A DNA stretch of 64,000 nt from Glandiceps talaboti (taxonomy: Eukaryota > Hemichordata > Enteropneusta > Spengelidae): contig NC_135550.1 of assembly GCF_964340395.1 (NCBI RefSeq), positions 28,765,176-28,829,175 on the forward strand, read 5' to 3'. The notes beneath the pieces were generated by a model that had not been told where the DNA came from, searched no databases, and was given only the letters and a program-made list of their open reading frames with translations. Made by a program: the position numbers and the translations under genes. Shown here piece after piece: positions 1 to 11,985 of this stretch. Each line of letters opens with the position of its first letter. The first letter of the stretch is position 1.

Positions 1-28
1 CTAAATGTGTTTTCCATTCATCACACAG

Positions 29-3000
29 ACTGAAAATGGTGTACCAGCAGGTGTTTCTGGAGAACGAAGACACAGTTCAATATTCCCTGAGTAAGCGCTT
101 TGTTCTTTTTATCGATCGTACTCTCTCACAAATATCAATTTCTGAGATGTTGTGAACAAATTAAGATCTAAATATCCACATCATTGCACCATGTTTCATG
201 ATGATGTAGTGTAAGTCAGATTTTATACCACTAGTAGTTACATCTAGGATGTTTGTGTCACACTAAACATTTTTTTTTGAGCAAGGTATAAGCAAGTGTG
301 AAATTTGTTGAGAGATATATTATTTAGTGTCAAATTTCATTTAACACAACACAGCACAGCACATAATACAACACAACACAATACAATATATCTTTTTTAT
401 TGTCCCAAAATGAGCAATTCATCGTGTGACAGTAGAGAATAAAAGTAGACATGAAAATCATTTAAAACAGGGACACATAAATTAAAATGCATACAATAAC
501 TACAATTCATGACTACTAAATACTTTATTGCTTGTTTCTGATACCAGAGGCCAACAAGAAATTCACAGCTTAAATAGTTAACTGAAGGTTTTGTCTTTCT
601 ACATAGCTTATTTCTGATACCAGAGGCCGGCAAGAAATTCACTGCTTAAATAGCTAACTGAATGTTTTGTCTTTCCACATAGCTTGTTTCTGATACCAGA
701 GGCCGACAAGGAAAGAAAGGAGGAGGAGAAAGAGGAAGAAATCCCAGAACCCAAAATCTCACAAGCAAGGCAGGCATTTTTAGTGAGTATAAACCAGATT
801 GAATATTTCTGGACTTGTATATTTCCTGTATATCTACATATGAAATAATCCAGATAAATTAAAGAACATTACGTGGCATATTATTTCCACTTTTAGCTGT
901 AAAAATTCAGCGAAATGTACCATCATACACTGTTTATGATAACATTAGATCATATGATGACACGAGAATTTAACATTTTTTGTATAGAATTGAAAAATTA
1001 TTTTGTCCCAACCCTATGATGTTCCAGTGTTTTATCAAATGTATTTGTTAAACTAATTATGTATTTGTCCTCTCTACAGAGTATGTTTGCCCGTAACTAT
1101 TACAGTCTCAAGTATGTGGCATTGGTACTTGCCTTTATCATCAACTTCATCCTGCTCTTCTTCAAGGTGACCAATTTGAAAGTTCTTAGACCTGTATGTA
1201 ATTCTAACATATTTTTTCGATGTCCAAATCCTCATTGTATCCCTTGGTGTGTTAGGGTTGGTCTACGTAGCCTTACCTTGCAACCTTACCTGTAGATATG
1301 TATGCATGAATCTGTCCTCAAAACACAATTGTGGTGTACATTATTACTATTTGCTGCATTATTATAAATTGAAACAAGCTATGACACCAGCGAATTGTGA
1401 CTTATGTGTGCATTGATTGAACTACAAATGTTTTGAATGAATTGATGTGAATGATTTAATTTGATTTTAAATGGTGTACATTGCATGTTGTAAAAGATGT
1501 AATAAGAAAAAGAAGAGTTGTGTATAAGTATTAATCATTGTTTAAAAATAGTCATTTTTCTCAGCTGTGATTAAAATTAGACTTTAAGGCTGTGAACATT
1601 TTCTTCAAAGTAGTTGTCTCACAAAGAGAAACATTGGAATATCAGCTAATACAAATTAACCATTCTCGCACACCAGAATTGTTATTTCTTCCACAACACT
1701 GCGAAATAATGAGCGTTTTGAATGATGTCGTAAAAAAGGCTGTGGTTTACGACGATGAAATTAACGCAATCACTGCACTGTACTTTGCAATTTCACAAAA
1801 GTGTTTTAATTCTGAGTGAATCTAATAAGTTACTTTCTGAATTAAATTATTAAAACTAAGAACATTAATTAAAGATGTTAGTATACACATAATTTGTATG
1901 ATATTGCAAACCCACAGGCCACTGCCCATGCTGCAGCATTCTATGGTGGTGATGGCGGTGACGACATTGAGTTGAATTTGAGTGAAATTAATGACAACAT
2001 CACTGATGTGGAGGAAGACGATGATTTAGAAGAATGGATAACCTTAGAAGACTCGTCAATATTTTTAGATCCGTTGCTGAAATTATTTGGAATATTACAC
2101 ACAGGAACAGCCCTCTCTATGTTGATTGCGTATTGTGCTCTCAAGGTATACACATCATATATGTACTTAAATGTCAAAAACATCAAGTTCAAGTGTGCTT
2201 TAATTAAAGGAACTTTGTCTATCTTCTCTGCACTCACCTTTATATATAGAATTTGTTGTAAATATTTATGATTCTGCCATTGAAATAGCAAATCCAAAAT
2301 ATATTGTCTATGTCTTCAGTTGTTGACATATCTTTTGTCATAGATATCTCTCCCATGTGAATTTTGTCACAGATACCCTATCCTCAAGTTCAAGTGAACT
2401 TTAACAGAACTTTATTCATCCTGCACTCACATTTATGTAATATATTCTTTGTTTAAAATTTTATGATTTTGTCATTAAAATAGGAAATCTAAAGTACATA
2501 TTTTTCTGATAATTCTGTTAACGTATTAGTTTAAAATAGATATCTCCCATTGTATTCTATTTTACCTCAGGTACCACTAGCCATCTTTAAGAGGGAAAAA
2601 GAAGTATCCAGGAAATTAGAATTTGATGGTACATGGATAACTGAACCACCAGAAGGAGGTGACATTAAAGGAATGTGGGATAGTTTGGTCATTAGTACAA
2701 GGTAAGAACTGTATAAAGTCTGATGTCTTACAATTTAATTTCTTATGAGTGTACACCTATAGATGTGTATGTCTTTAACAAGCATAATTATTTATCTGTT
2801 TGTATTTAGTATTTTTTTCCCACATGAAATTCCTTTTCTGTATTTAATACTTTTTTGTCTTCTTTCAGGTCATTTCCAGTTAATTACTGGGACAAGTTGG
2901 TGAAGAGAAAGGTATGTAATAATTTCATAATTATGATATTAAATATTAATCCAAAATGAGAAGCCAGGTCAATGCTTAGATTTCCATCATTATATATAAG

Positions 3001-6000
3001 TATTACCATCCAAATCAGGTTAGTTGGCAAAGGATACAGTTTTATAAAATACCTGTGGCATTGCACATGGCAGTGTGTGTTGGTTATACGTAGTTCACAG
3101 TTGTCAAATTTTAATATTACATGGCGATGGAGAAAATGATACACGTTGTACAAATTGAGTGGATGAGACACGGTATGGATAAATTGATGGATTGATTTAT
3201 GATTCTCCAATAATGCTGAGATTGCTGTGTACTGTAACTTTGACTGACTAATTCTGAGATTGCTGTGTACTGTAACTTTGACTGACTAATTCTGAGATTG
3301 CTGTGTACTGTAACTTTGATTGACTAGGTGAGGAAGAAGTACAGTGAGAGTCTGGATGATGACAAACTGTGTACACTACTTGGCATGGAGAAAGAAGATA
3401 ACTTGTTTGCAGAATCTGAAGATGAAGAACAAGACAGTATCCTGTCAGCAATGTGAGTACGACTGTGCTAACATTGTTGGTGGTCAGGTTTCTCACCTGC
3501 TCATGATTTGAATATCGCAGTTTGATTATGTAGTAATAATTGATGTACTACAGACAGTAAAAGTGTTGTTTTTTCAGATTATTAAACAACAGAGGTTTTG
3601 TCACACACTGTAATTTCCTTCAACATTGTAACTGAACCCATGGTTAGTGGCTCTTGCTGGATAGTTATTGATATAAAGGAAATTTAATTCTTGGCTACGG
3701 CGGTCGGTACATACCTGTAAAAAAATTATGTTGTATTGATAATGCAATTTCACGGTAAATAGTGTCAACTTTGTAGTTTTAGGTATTTCAAAATACAGAA
3801 TTTGTTGTACCTGTAAAATTGAGAGAATAACAAATGTCTATACCTGAATAAGATTTAATAAATGAAATAATTTATCAATTTCTTCCTTAGTGTGAAATCT
3901 GTGGACTGGAAGTACCAGCTGTGGAAATGTGGTGTTATCTGTACAGATAATGTAAGTTTACTTTGTTATAATTCTTGTCATGGAATTGAAACACTAAAAT
4001 TCAACTGAAACTGAAACACTTTATTTAAAAAAAAACAAAAAACAATTAGCACATACCAAAATACTGTATTTATATTTGTATATATTACAATCAATGGACA
4101 GATTGTTGTAATTGCATTCAGGGTGTTATAATAATAATGATTAATGTTTATTTCATTTCATCTCTATACAGTCCTTCCTGTACATTGCCTTCTACTTGAC
4201 CTTCTCAATCCTGGGTCACATCAATCCATTCTTCTTTGCTGCCCATCTATTGGACGTTGCCATGGGTTTCAAGACATTGAGGACAGTCTTACAATCTGTC
4301 ACTCACAATGGCAAACAGGCAAGTAGAGAAGGCCCCTTAGGTTACTGTTATAATTCAACCAAATCATAAACTAAGTCAGAATATGTTAATAAAAGAAGAT
4401 CAAGAGAGATGTATTTCATGAAGTCAAACACTGTGGCACAATAGCTATATTTAAAACATTTGTTAGACTTAGTGCTGTTCAATGGTTCTTCCTTCCATCC
4501 ATAAGAAAAATACAAATTGGCAAACAAAACAGTTAGTTGTTTCTTTTAGACAAGTAGAACTTCAACAACTTTGGTATTAGGAATGTGAAAAGACCAATAT
4601 GTAACTGTAGTACTCACAATTTACCAATGATTTAATACTCATGATGAATATTTAGGTGCAAACATTCTGTCAGATTTATATAACACACAACAACCAAACA
4701 GTCTTATATTGTGTGATTGTGAATACAACAAAGTAACTGGAGGAGCTGAACAAAATGTGATAGAGTTTGTCAATTTGATCATAATAATAACATTGTTGTA
4801 TTTTATCTTTCCAACAGTTGATCTTGACTGTGATGATGACATCCATTATAATCTGGCTGTACACTGTCATAGCATTCAACTTCTTCAGGAAGTTCTATCT
4901 GAAGGGTGAAGAGAATGAGGTGGAATTCAAATGTCATAACATGTTTACTGTAAGTTATCAACAAGTAGATTTACTGCTGTCACCCCCTCACCTAATATGT
5001 TCACTGTAAGTCATCAACAAGTAGATTTACTGCTGTCACCCCCTCACCTAGGATTGCTTGCTTTGGGTATCAAATAAGATATCTCACATACACAGAAGAA
5101 TGGATACAAGAACCTGTAATAGCCTGCGGAACTGGCTGAAACACATGAAGGATTCATAAATGATAACTTGGCAGTATCAACAATAGTTATAAAGAGTAAC
5201 TTTGACTAACATTTATAGTTTTTCTGTAAACCAGATTGATTGATTCAAGGTTATACCATACTTTGGAATCCAATGTGAATATTTTGGACTTCTATATTTG
5301 AATGATGTTTAGAAGAGCTTTATGTGGTATGGAGAGATGGTACACAAGAGAGCATTGTGTTGTCACTATTAACTTTAAGTCATACCCATTACTTGAATGA
5401 GATACTAACTTGTAAAAAATACAATGTTACAGCATTTTCAGGACGAAATACAATCATGTTGACACAAACAAGTACATGAATTTTTGTTGCTTGTTTTAAT
5501 AGCTGACCAGTAGATCTTAAAACTAATTTCTTGCACTTAAGTCATACTTTGTATGCACAATGTAGCTGTTGCATGGTATACTGTCTCTGACTGTCTCAAT
5601 TCTACCACCATTGCATGCTATAGTCAGTGTCTTTTTTATCTTTGCACATAGTAGCATGATAAACTGTCCACTTGGTGAACCTTTCCGATGCAAGCATTTC
5701 CTCAAAAACCAAAATCCTACAACTGTGACACCATTGGTATTGACAAGCTGAGACTAATACAAACTACTGCTATTTTGGCATTAATGTCATGTCACAATGA
5801 CGTTGTGGTTTGTGCGTCTTTTCTTGTCGAAACTGACTTTGCCACTGTAGTAAATATATCTAACAATTGTGTGTTGAATTTTTTGAACCAAAATGAACAA
5901 GATAGTCTGTTCTCTTTGAATCTTTCTACATTATGATAAAAAATTGTTTACCTACGAGTTGATTACTGTAACATTAAACTATGACATCAAAGGTTCTGTT

Positions 6001-9000
6001 CTATATTTTTCTCTTACTTTGGCTGAAGCTCATTGTCATTTTTCATCTCATGTTATTTTCTTTGATGTATGCCTTCATTTGGTTGTTGTTGTTTCTTATT
6101 GTTTTCAGTGTTTTGTGTTCCATTTGCACACTGGTTTACGAGCTGGTGGGGGTATAGGTATGTATAGCATACTGCTAGGTGTAGGTGTTCTCTTACTAAC
6201 ACAGTAGTCTTTTTACATTACAGTGTTTTGTCTATCACTTACACAGTGGCTTAAGAGCCGGAGGAGGAATTGGTAAGATCAGAATCACACAAATTTCTTT
6301 TTAAAAATAGTATTTTTCTGTCAAACAAGCATATCTGTTTCCAGTCATTCTTTGTGGGGTATTTTTTATAAATGTCCAAAGAGGTGCATAATTACCTTGT
6401 GTGCTATAAATTTACAAGGTTTGCTTTCACCAGCATATGATAACTTAAAAGTTAATTTATGTTATCATCTGTGAATCCAGAGTTCGGGACGTAGTCATGA
6501 TGATGTTTAGTAAGTTGTGCACCCAGATACTATGTTGTAATGTTTTCACTACTTTACAAGCATTCACAATTTTACAAAATGTTATGGTTTCTCATGAAGA
6601 TCTTTGCTGCATTTCAGATTTCCTTAGGTATTCCCCTCCTTGTATGGCCATCAGAAACCACCTTCAAAACGCCGTGGCGTCACAGCCAAATATGTTTCCC
6701 ATCAAATGAATGTGACAAAAACTAAGCATGTATGTCTGTTGTTAACAATGAAGCACTCTAATGATTTTGTACAAATTGATGTTTTCAGCTGATGAGATAG
6801 AACCACCAGATGGAGATCCTTATGAATTCTATCGTATCATCTTTGATATTACATTCTTCTTCTTTGTCATTGTCATTTTGTTGGCCATCATTCAGGGTGA
6901 GTTGACACTTTGTATTTTAGTTATTTATTTCATCCCTTTTGGATCAGGGCTCACTATGTTGGGAGCAGCATTCATAATACTAAAATGTTTTGGCAAATAC
7001 ATATTATTGGTGCAAAATGCTAGGTATGGACAAATATACAGTAAAGTATTGCATTAATGTAAAGAATGTATAGTGAGTTGTTGTCTTATATGAAATATGA
7101 CTGGGATGTTTTCATCTTTATAAATATTCAAGTTATGGGATAAAATAAGGTGATGTTGACACAACTGTTCATTATATAATTTTGATGGAAAGGCTGTTAT
7201 ATTCAAAATACTGAATTGTTGAAAATTAACACAACACTACAAGATAGGAAGTACACATAGAGATGATATAGTAGCCAATATTTTTTTAAAATCAGCTTGT
7301 CCTGAAATGTAAAGAGACAAATATTATCTCCTGAAATTTGGTCGAAAGGTATAAATAACAACTTATATTACATGGTAAAATACAGTGGTTATTGGTCATA
7401 ATGAGATGAGTTCACTGGATTAGTTTAGAAATTGTTATGGAGGCATTTCCTGTAAATATTAACTGAGTGTGTAGTATGAACTAAATGTACTATTATTATC
7501 ATGGCCATCCTTTAGGTTTGATTATTGATGCCTTTGGTGAATTGAGAGATCAAATAGAGCAAGTAAAAGAAGACATGGAGGTAAGTGTCAGAACATTTTG
7601 TGTTTTCAATTTTATAGATCAGCACCTAACATTTGCAGTCTCTGCACCGCCCAGAAACATACTACTTAGTAAAGTATGATTATAACAGAGTAATAGGGTA
7701 AATATGATACATGATATGCTACAAGTCCAAGTTCAAGGTGTATAGCAAATGTAACACGGCTTTCAGATAGATGATCCATCTAATCAACACAAGCAAGTTC
7801 TGTTTCACAATTTATAAGATTTCAGTCATTTTGAAGAAAATTTAGCAATAGAAGTCTAGAATATTTGAGGGTATTCAAATTCAGACTTGTCATGATTGAC
7901 AAAAAAAAACCTGTTAAAAACAGTTCTTCTTACATTAAAATCCACCTCAGATTGTGTCTCCTTTCTTTCTGTGTAATTTAAAAAAAAATGTTTATCTAAC
8001 TGTTAGAAATTGATTGTTTCCTCGTAGAGTAAATGCTTTATCTGTGGCATTGGCAAGGAGTACTTTGATCGAGAACCACATGGATTTGAGAAACATGTCA
8101 TGAAGGAACATGACTTTGCAAACTACATGTAAGTACATTAAAAACAACAATACAAACAGACTACTTTATTTGTGTTGTCATAATGAAGACAACCATAGCT
8201 GCTGAATGGTGGGAGTATATTCTTGGGTATGAGAAAGACTTTCATGTATGTCCTGTACTGTATAGATATTTCTGGAATACTTAAGTTATCGAGGAGAAGT
8301 GCTTGGTACATACTGTGACAAATACAGCTATTACAACTTTTGAACATATCATATATCCATGTAAAAGTTTTCTGTTTCATTAAATTTACAAATTTAAGAG
8401 TATTTTAACTATTTGTAATGGCAATCACCAGATCTGACAGGCATATTAAAAATTTATTTTAAAAATTATTTAAAATCTAAATGATACAATGAAGGGAAAT
8501 ACTGCTGCAGTGTATTTCATACAGGTCAGTAGGTCCACTAAACATGGACACACCATATACCCAGCTTCAGGTTTGTATGTGTTGTACAAATAACCGAGTC
8601 ACTATCTTTGTTTTCTGTTTGTAGGTTCTTCCTGATGCATTTGATTAACAAACCAGAAACAGAATACACAGGTCAGGTGAGTGTCAGTGCTTCATTGCCC
8701 TTTGACCTTAGATTGATGGATTTGTTGACCTACTCTTTTCACCTTCTGTGCTTTCAGCATGACCTAAAGTCATTGTGATGACAAGTCTTTTCACAGTAAT
8801 GTATGATCTGAAGAGTATACTTATGAAAAGTTGAGTCAATGTAGAACAGTGGACCAAAATCTCAGAAATTGTTTTTTTCTAAGGTTTGGGAATCTAGGTA
8901 ACAGAGATGGTAAAACTTGTATACTTTCTAATACTTTGAACCATAATTTTAATGGGGAACCATTGTAAAATACTCGGGGGATCTTGAGATTTTACTGAAA

Positions 9001-9636
9001 ATACCCAACTATATATACATGGTAGTCAACTATGATGTAACAAACACCAGCAATCCAGTACTTTTTATTACGAGTGTGAAGCCTCTAGGCTCAATCTGAA
9101 TATGATGATGGCTTCACACGTTCATCATCAGATTCGAAGTCTTCCGAATGGGCACGAACGCGAGTTCGTCAAATCACACAAATCCTTCATTGGCGGTTTG
9201 AAATCATGCGATTGTGATTACTTCTCACTTGAATTGCATGGATGTGCATGCTCCTTTTTTATTTTTGCCAGAGTATCCGATTTGCACCATGAATTACTGT
9301 TATCATAGACCATAATATGGAGCATGCAAACCCATGCAATTCAAGTGAAAAGTAATCACAATCGCATGATTTCAACCTGCCAATGACAGTTTTATGTGAT
9401 TTGACGTGTGAAGCCATCATCATATTCAGATTGAGCTAGAGGTGAACTTTTGAAACTGAATATGAATATGAATATGATGGTGGCTTCACACTCGTCTTTT
9501 TATTTGCATACAATCCTTATCTGACCTTTGACCTCATTTGTTCCAGGAGTCATATGTATGGGAACTGTACCAGGAAAGATGCTGGGACTTCTTCCCTGTC
9601 GGTAACTGTTTCAGAAAACAATATGAAGAGGAGTAA
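29..9636 (+). CDS. RyR: Ryanodine receptor, C-terminal channel part (5' end outside window)
   Basis: Intracellular Ca2+ release channel of the ER/SR membrane. Sixteen exons in phase give 520 residues: 29-90, 700-782, 1080-1166, 1918-2145, 2571-2701, 2869-2911, 3328-3452, 3891-3951, 4172-4318, 4818-4949, one of 6109-6157 or 6224-6272, 6789-6896, 7516-7580, 8028-8128, 8625-8676 and 9547-9636 (TAA). Recognisable blocks in order are [18 protein letters not shown] (first membrane helix here), [55 protein letters not shown], the pore helix and filter [24 protein letters not shown] (inner helix), the C-terminal zinc finger CFICGIG with [11 protein letters not shown], and the end [18 protein letters not shown]. 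These match the RyR family closely; IP3 receptors differ throughout. A complete RyR is about 5000 residues, so roughly the last tenth is here. An acidic insert (EDDDLEEW) lies between the first two helices, a region that is divergent across the family. The intron after 4318 begins with GC. Confidence 0.97.
528..710 (+). repeat. 76-bp tandem repeat, 3 copies, containing an RyR 3' splice site
   Basis: The block tttctgataccagaggcc occurs at 535, 611 and 687, a spacing of 76 bp each time. The third copy supplies the real acceptor and first bases of the RyR exon at 700-782. The two upstream copies carry the same acceptor-like sequence, but in the exon frame they soon meet a stop codon. Confidence 0.9.
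1661..1757 (+). repeat. Dispersed repeat of unknown type, copy 1
   Basis: About 95 bp from cattctcgca to gtttacgac, in a RyR intron. It is related to 55577-55692 and, in reverse, to 34222-34326. Shared blocks are a CCAGARTTGTTATTTCTTCC-like stretch and a GTGGTTTACGAC-like end. This copy lacks the GGGACGGCTC segment of the others. The family is not recognised. Confidence 0.65.
3214..3327 (+). repeat. 38-bp tandem repeat, 3 copies, ending at an RyR 3' splice site
   Basis: The string ctgagattgctgtgtactg starts at 3216, 3254 and 3292. The last copy runs directly into the acceptor tgactag of the RyR exon at 3328; the earlier copies end tgactaat and so lack a usable AG there. Confidence 0.9.
4938..5052 (+). 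repeat. 56-bp tandem duplication including an RyR 5' splice site
   Basis: Two near-identical copies, with actgtaagt starting at 4947 and 5003. The first is the real end of the RyR exon (…ACT|gtaagt); the second repeats the last exon bases and the donor inside the intron. Confidence 0.9.
6109..6157 (+). CDS. RyR: RyR pore exon, alternative copy A
   Basis: Flanked by ttttcag and gtatgt. The 49 nt read [16 protein letters not shown] plus one base, in phase with the exon ending at 4949 and the exon starting at 6789. It encodes the pore helix and start of the selectivity filter. A second copy of the same exon follows 66 bp downstream. Including both copies would add 49 nt and shift the frame, so the two should be used one at a time. 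Confidence 0.9.
6224..6272 (+). CDS. RyR: RyR pore exon, alternative copy B
   Basis: Flanked by acattacag and gtaaga. The 49 nt read [16 protein letters not shown] plus one base, with the same phases as copy A. About 13 of 49 bases differ from copy A, yet only two residues change (F to Y and T to S). Nearly all differences are synonymous, which argues that both copies are old and under selection rather than one being dead. Confidence 0.9.
9070..9495. mobile_element. Fold-back DNA element with 9-bp target duplication (Mutator-like?)
   Basis: A long inverted repeat inside the last RyR intron. The outer ends are acgagtgtgaagcc and its complement. The arms continue inward through a ctcaatctgaatatgatgat block to gcatgctcc (9247-9255) and ggagcatgc (9317-9325), around a loop of about 60 bp. 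It is flanked on both sides by ctttttatt (9061-9069 and 9496-9504), a perfect 9-bp direct repeat. Long terminal inverted repeats with a 9-bp target duplication are typical of Mutator-like elements. No transposase is encoded, so it is a non-autonomous copy. Confidence 0.75.
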
Positions 9637-9745
9637 GAGAGCCTGATGGTCCAAATTTTATATATAAGAAAATATACAAAAAAATAATGAAGTGAAAACA
9701 AGGAAACACTAACTGTAACATTTGAAAGGAAAAGGAAATGTTACA

Positions 9746-9875
9746 AGACAAAATGCAGTATCAAAAACTAAAATAAAATTATACTGCTAATATTTAAAGT
9801 AACTCTTAACAGACAAAATGCAGTATGAAAGAATAAAATATACTGCTAATATTTTAAATAAACTCTGTAAACTCA
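9746..9875 (+). repeat. Two-copy tandem repeat of about 65 bp
   Basis: agacaaaatgcagtat starts at 9746 and 9811, each followed by an ataaaattatactgctaat-like block with small indels. Confidence 0.75.
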
Positions 9876-9925
9876 TCTTGTCAGAAGTAAAAGATGAAAT
9901 CAAGGAACTAATTCAAACAATCAGA

Positions 9926-9981
9926 CACCATATTTGATTTAATTTGGTGAAATCACCATATTTGATTTACTTTGGTGAAAT
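9926..9981 (+). repeat. 28-bp tandem duplication
   Basis: caccatatttgattta occurs at 9926 and 9954, each followed by a ttggtgaaatc block. Confidence 0.8.
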
Positions 9982-11245
9982 CCAAGTCATATCTTGAAAT
10001 CAAGATAACAAACAGAGTTTTTGAAACAAATGGTTGTGCAACAAAAAAGAAATCTCTTAGAGGAACGTTTAAAAAAGAAGCATCAAATGGTTTTGGTGAA
10101 GCAACCAAGTGGAAGGCTATATTCACAATCATGAAACTAAAGAAAACGTCACTTTGAATTCCTCGACATCTTGAATTTTTTTTTCAAGCTCTCTAACAAT
10201 CCTAAAAGGATCAAACTTTATCTATGCAAAAACAAAACAACAAAAAAATTAAAACCAAAAAAACAAACTGTGCCTAATACAGGCGAGTAATTTTATGAGA
10301 TTTTGATCATGGTATGAGATAAGACAGAGTATGGTGATTTGATGCATGATAATAACAGCTTTTTGTATAAGTAGTTCTTCACAGACCATACACTCTAACG
10401 TTGCCAAAACCTGTATAGTACTCACATCTCATATCAACCATCAATTTTAGATAACACAAGATAAACTTTTTGATTTGAACATAACCATTACATTATTTAT
10501 TTGATTGTCATGTATAGAATCTACAAATACTGTTAAAAACTAATTTTGAAGTCAATATTTTTCATTATTCTTCAACTCTTGCTATTTTTTCTTTTTTTCC
10601 ATTTCCAATGAAATTTGTATCTAAAAAAGGGGCTCTGATTACATTGAAAGTAGTTTCAATAGCTCCACTAGATACCCTTTTGATTAAAATGAGTTTGAAT
10701 GTGCAATGATTTTAAGCTTTTCTGCTGCTGTGGTACAGTAACTTAAACTATTTAAATGTAATGGAAATTAGGGGTAACCACAAGTGTTGCCAATCATGTG
10801 CATGTGATTACATTTATTATTTTTATGAAATCATGGGAAGCCATTGGATTGTGGCTTAAATTATACTGTGCCAGTTTTCTTCCATTGGCTGTACTTGCCA
10901 GCATAATTGATTTTGTATTGAATATTGATTTGGATTGGTGTTCCAGTGTGTAAAATTAAATTATTATTAGGGTTTCCTAGGTAGAAATGATCATGAAGCT
11001 AGCTGGTCTTAGCTGATAGGATGATGTTTTCAAATCTGTCCAGATTCCAAACAGCTTGAATTTCACGTTTTGCAAATCTTCCGAGCCATTTGCAATTTAC
11101 TTTTTTTGTACAGCTTCCAACTCTTTAATTACATTAATATGCTAATGAATGTCATAACTCTGGCAGTTGATGTAATTTCAGAAATGACAATAAATCACAA
11201 TTTATTTGCTAAAAGTGAGACTATTGTGTCTTCTGTGTCATATCC

Positions 11246-11465
11246 CACTCCCAATTCCCGCATTCCATGTGTTTTGTTGCATTGAGCCTGGAAAACAGTT
11301 CACTCCCAATTCCCTCATTCCATGTGTTTTGGTGCATTGAGCCTGGAAAACAGTTTACTCCCAATTCCCTCATTCCATGTGTTTTGGTGCATTGAGCCTG
11401 GAAAACAGTTTACTCCCAATTCCCTCATTCCACGTGTTTTGGTGTATTGAGCCTGGAAAACAGTT
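11246..11465 (+). repeat. 55-bp minisatellite, 4 copies
   Basis: Units start at 11246, 11301, 11356 and 11411 with [ct]actcccaattccc and end gagcctggaaaacagtt. Copies differ at only a few bases. Confidence 0.92.
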
Positions 11466-11559
11466 CAGCGTTTTAGAAAGATCCACGTTGTTCAATTAAG
11501 GAACCTCTCACACCTCTGTTGATTTCAACTCTTCAGACTTCAGAGTAAATGAGTCAACA

Positions 11560-11695
11560 CAGTGCATCCTGATGTAAACGAGTCAACAGTGCAATATGTA
11601 AATGAAGTCAACAGTGCAATATGTAAATGAAGTCAACAGAGTGTAAAATGTAAATGAAGTCAACAGTGCAATATGTAAATGAAGTCAACAAGAAC
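11560..11695 (+). repeat. 25-bp minisatellite, about 5 copies
   Basis: The unit gtcaacagtgcaatatgtaa plus atgaa is repeated head to tail. One copy carries a gtgtaaaatg variant and the first copies are more diverged. Confidence 0.85.
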
Positions 11696-11985
11696 ATTGT
11701 ATGGTTCTTTCTTTTGAATTAACTGAAGTGGAACGGAATTTCGCTATACACATGATACAGGAAGAAAGTTACCATTCACTATAGATATATAAAGAATACT
11801 TCCTGCTGTGGAATGAATGATATAATGGAAAACACAAGACAAGTGGCACTGGCCAGTGGAGCATACTAGACTTGTTGAAAGTGATTTAATTTGATAATAG
11901 CAAAGGACAAGATGTGACAGCTTTATCAGTTTATTTAGGAATCTCCAATTTATACAAATCCTATCCAAAGTTTAATTCTCACATT

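Noticed and set aside
1592-1819. 75-codon frame in a RyR intron
   Set aside because: Overlaps a dispersed repeat and has no splice support; the similar peptide at 55568 comes from the same repeat.
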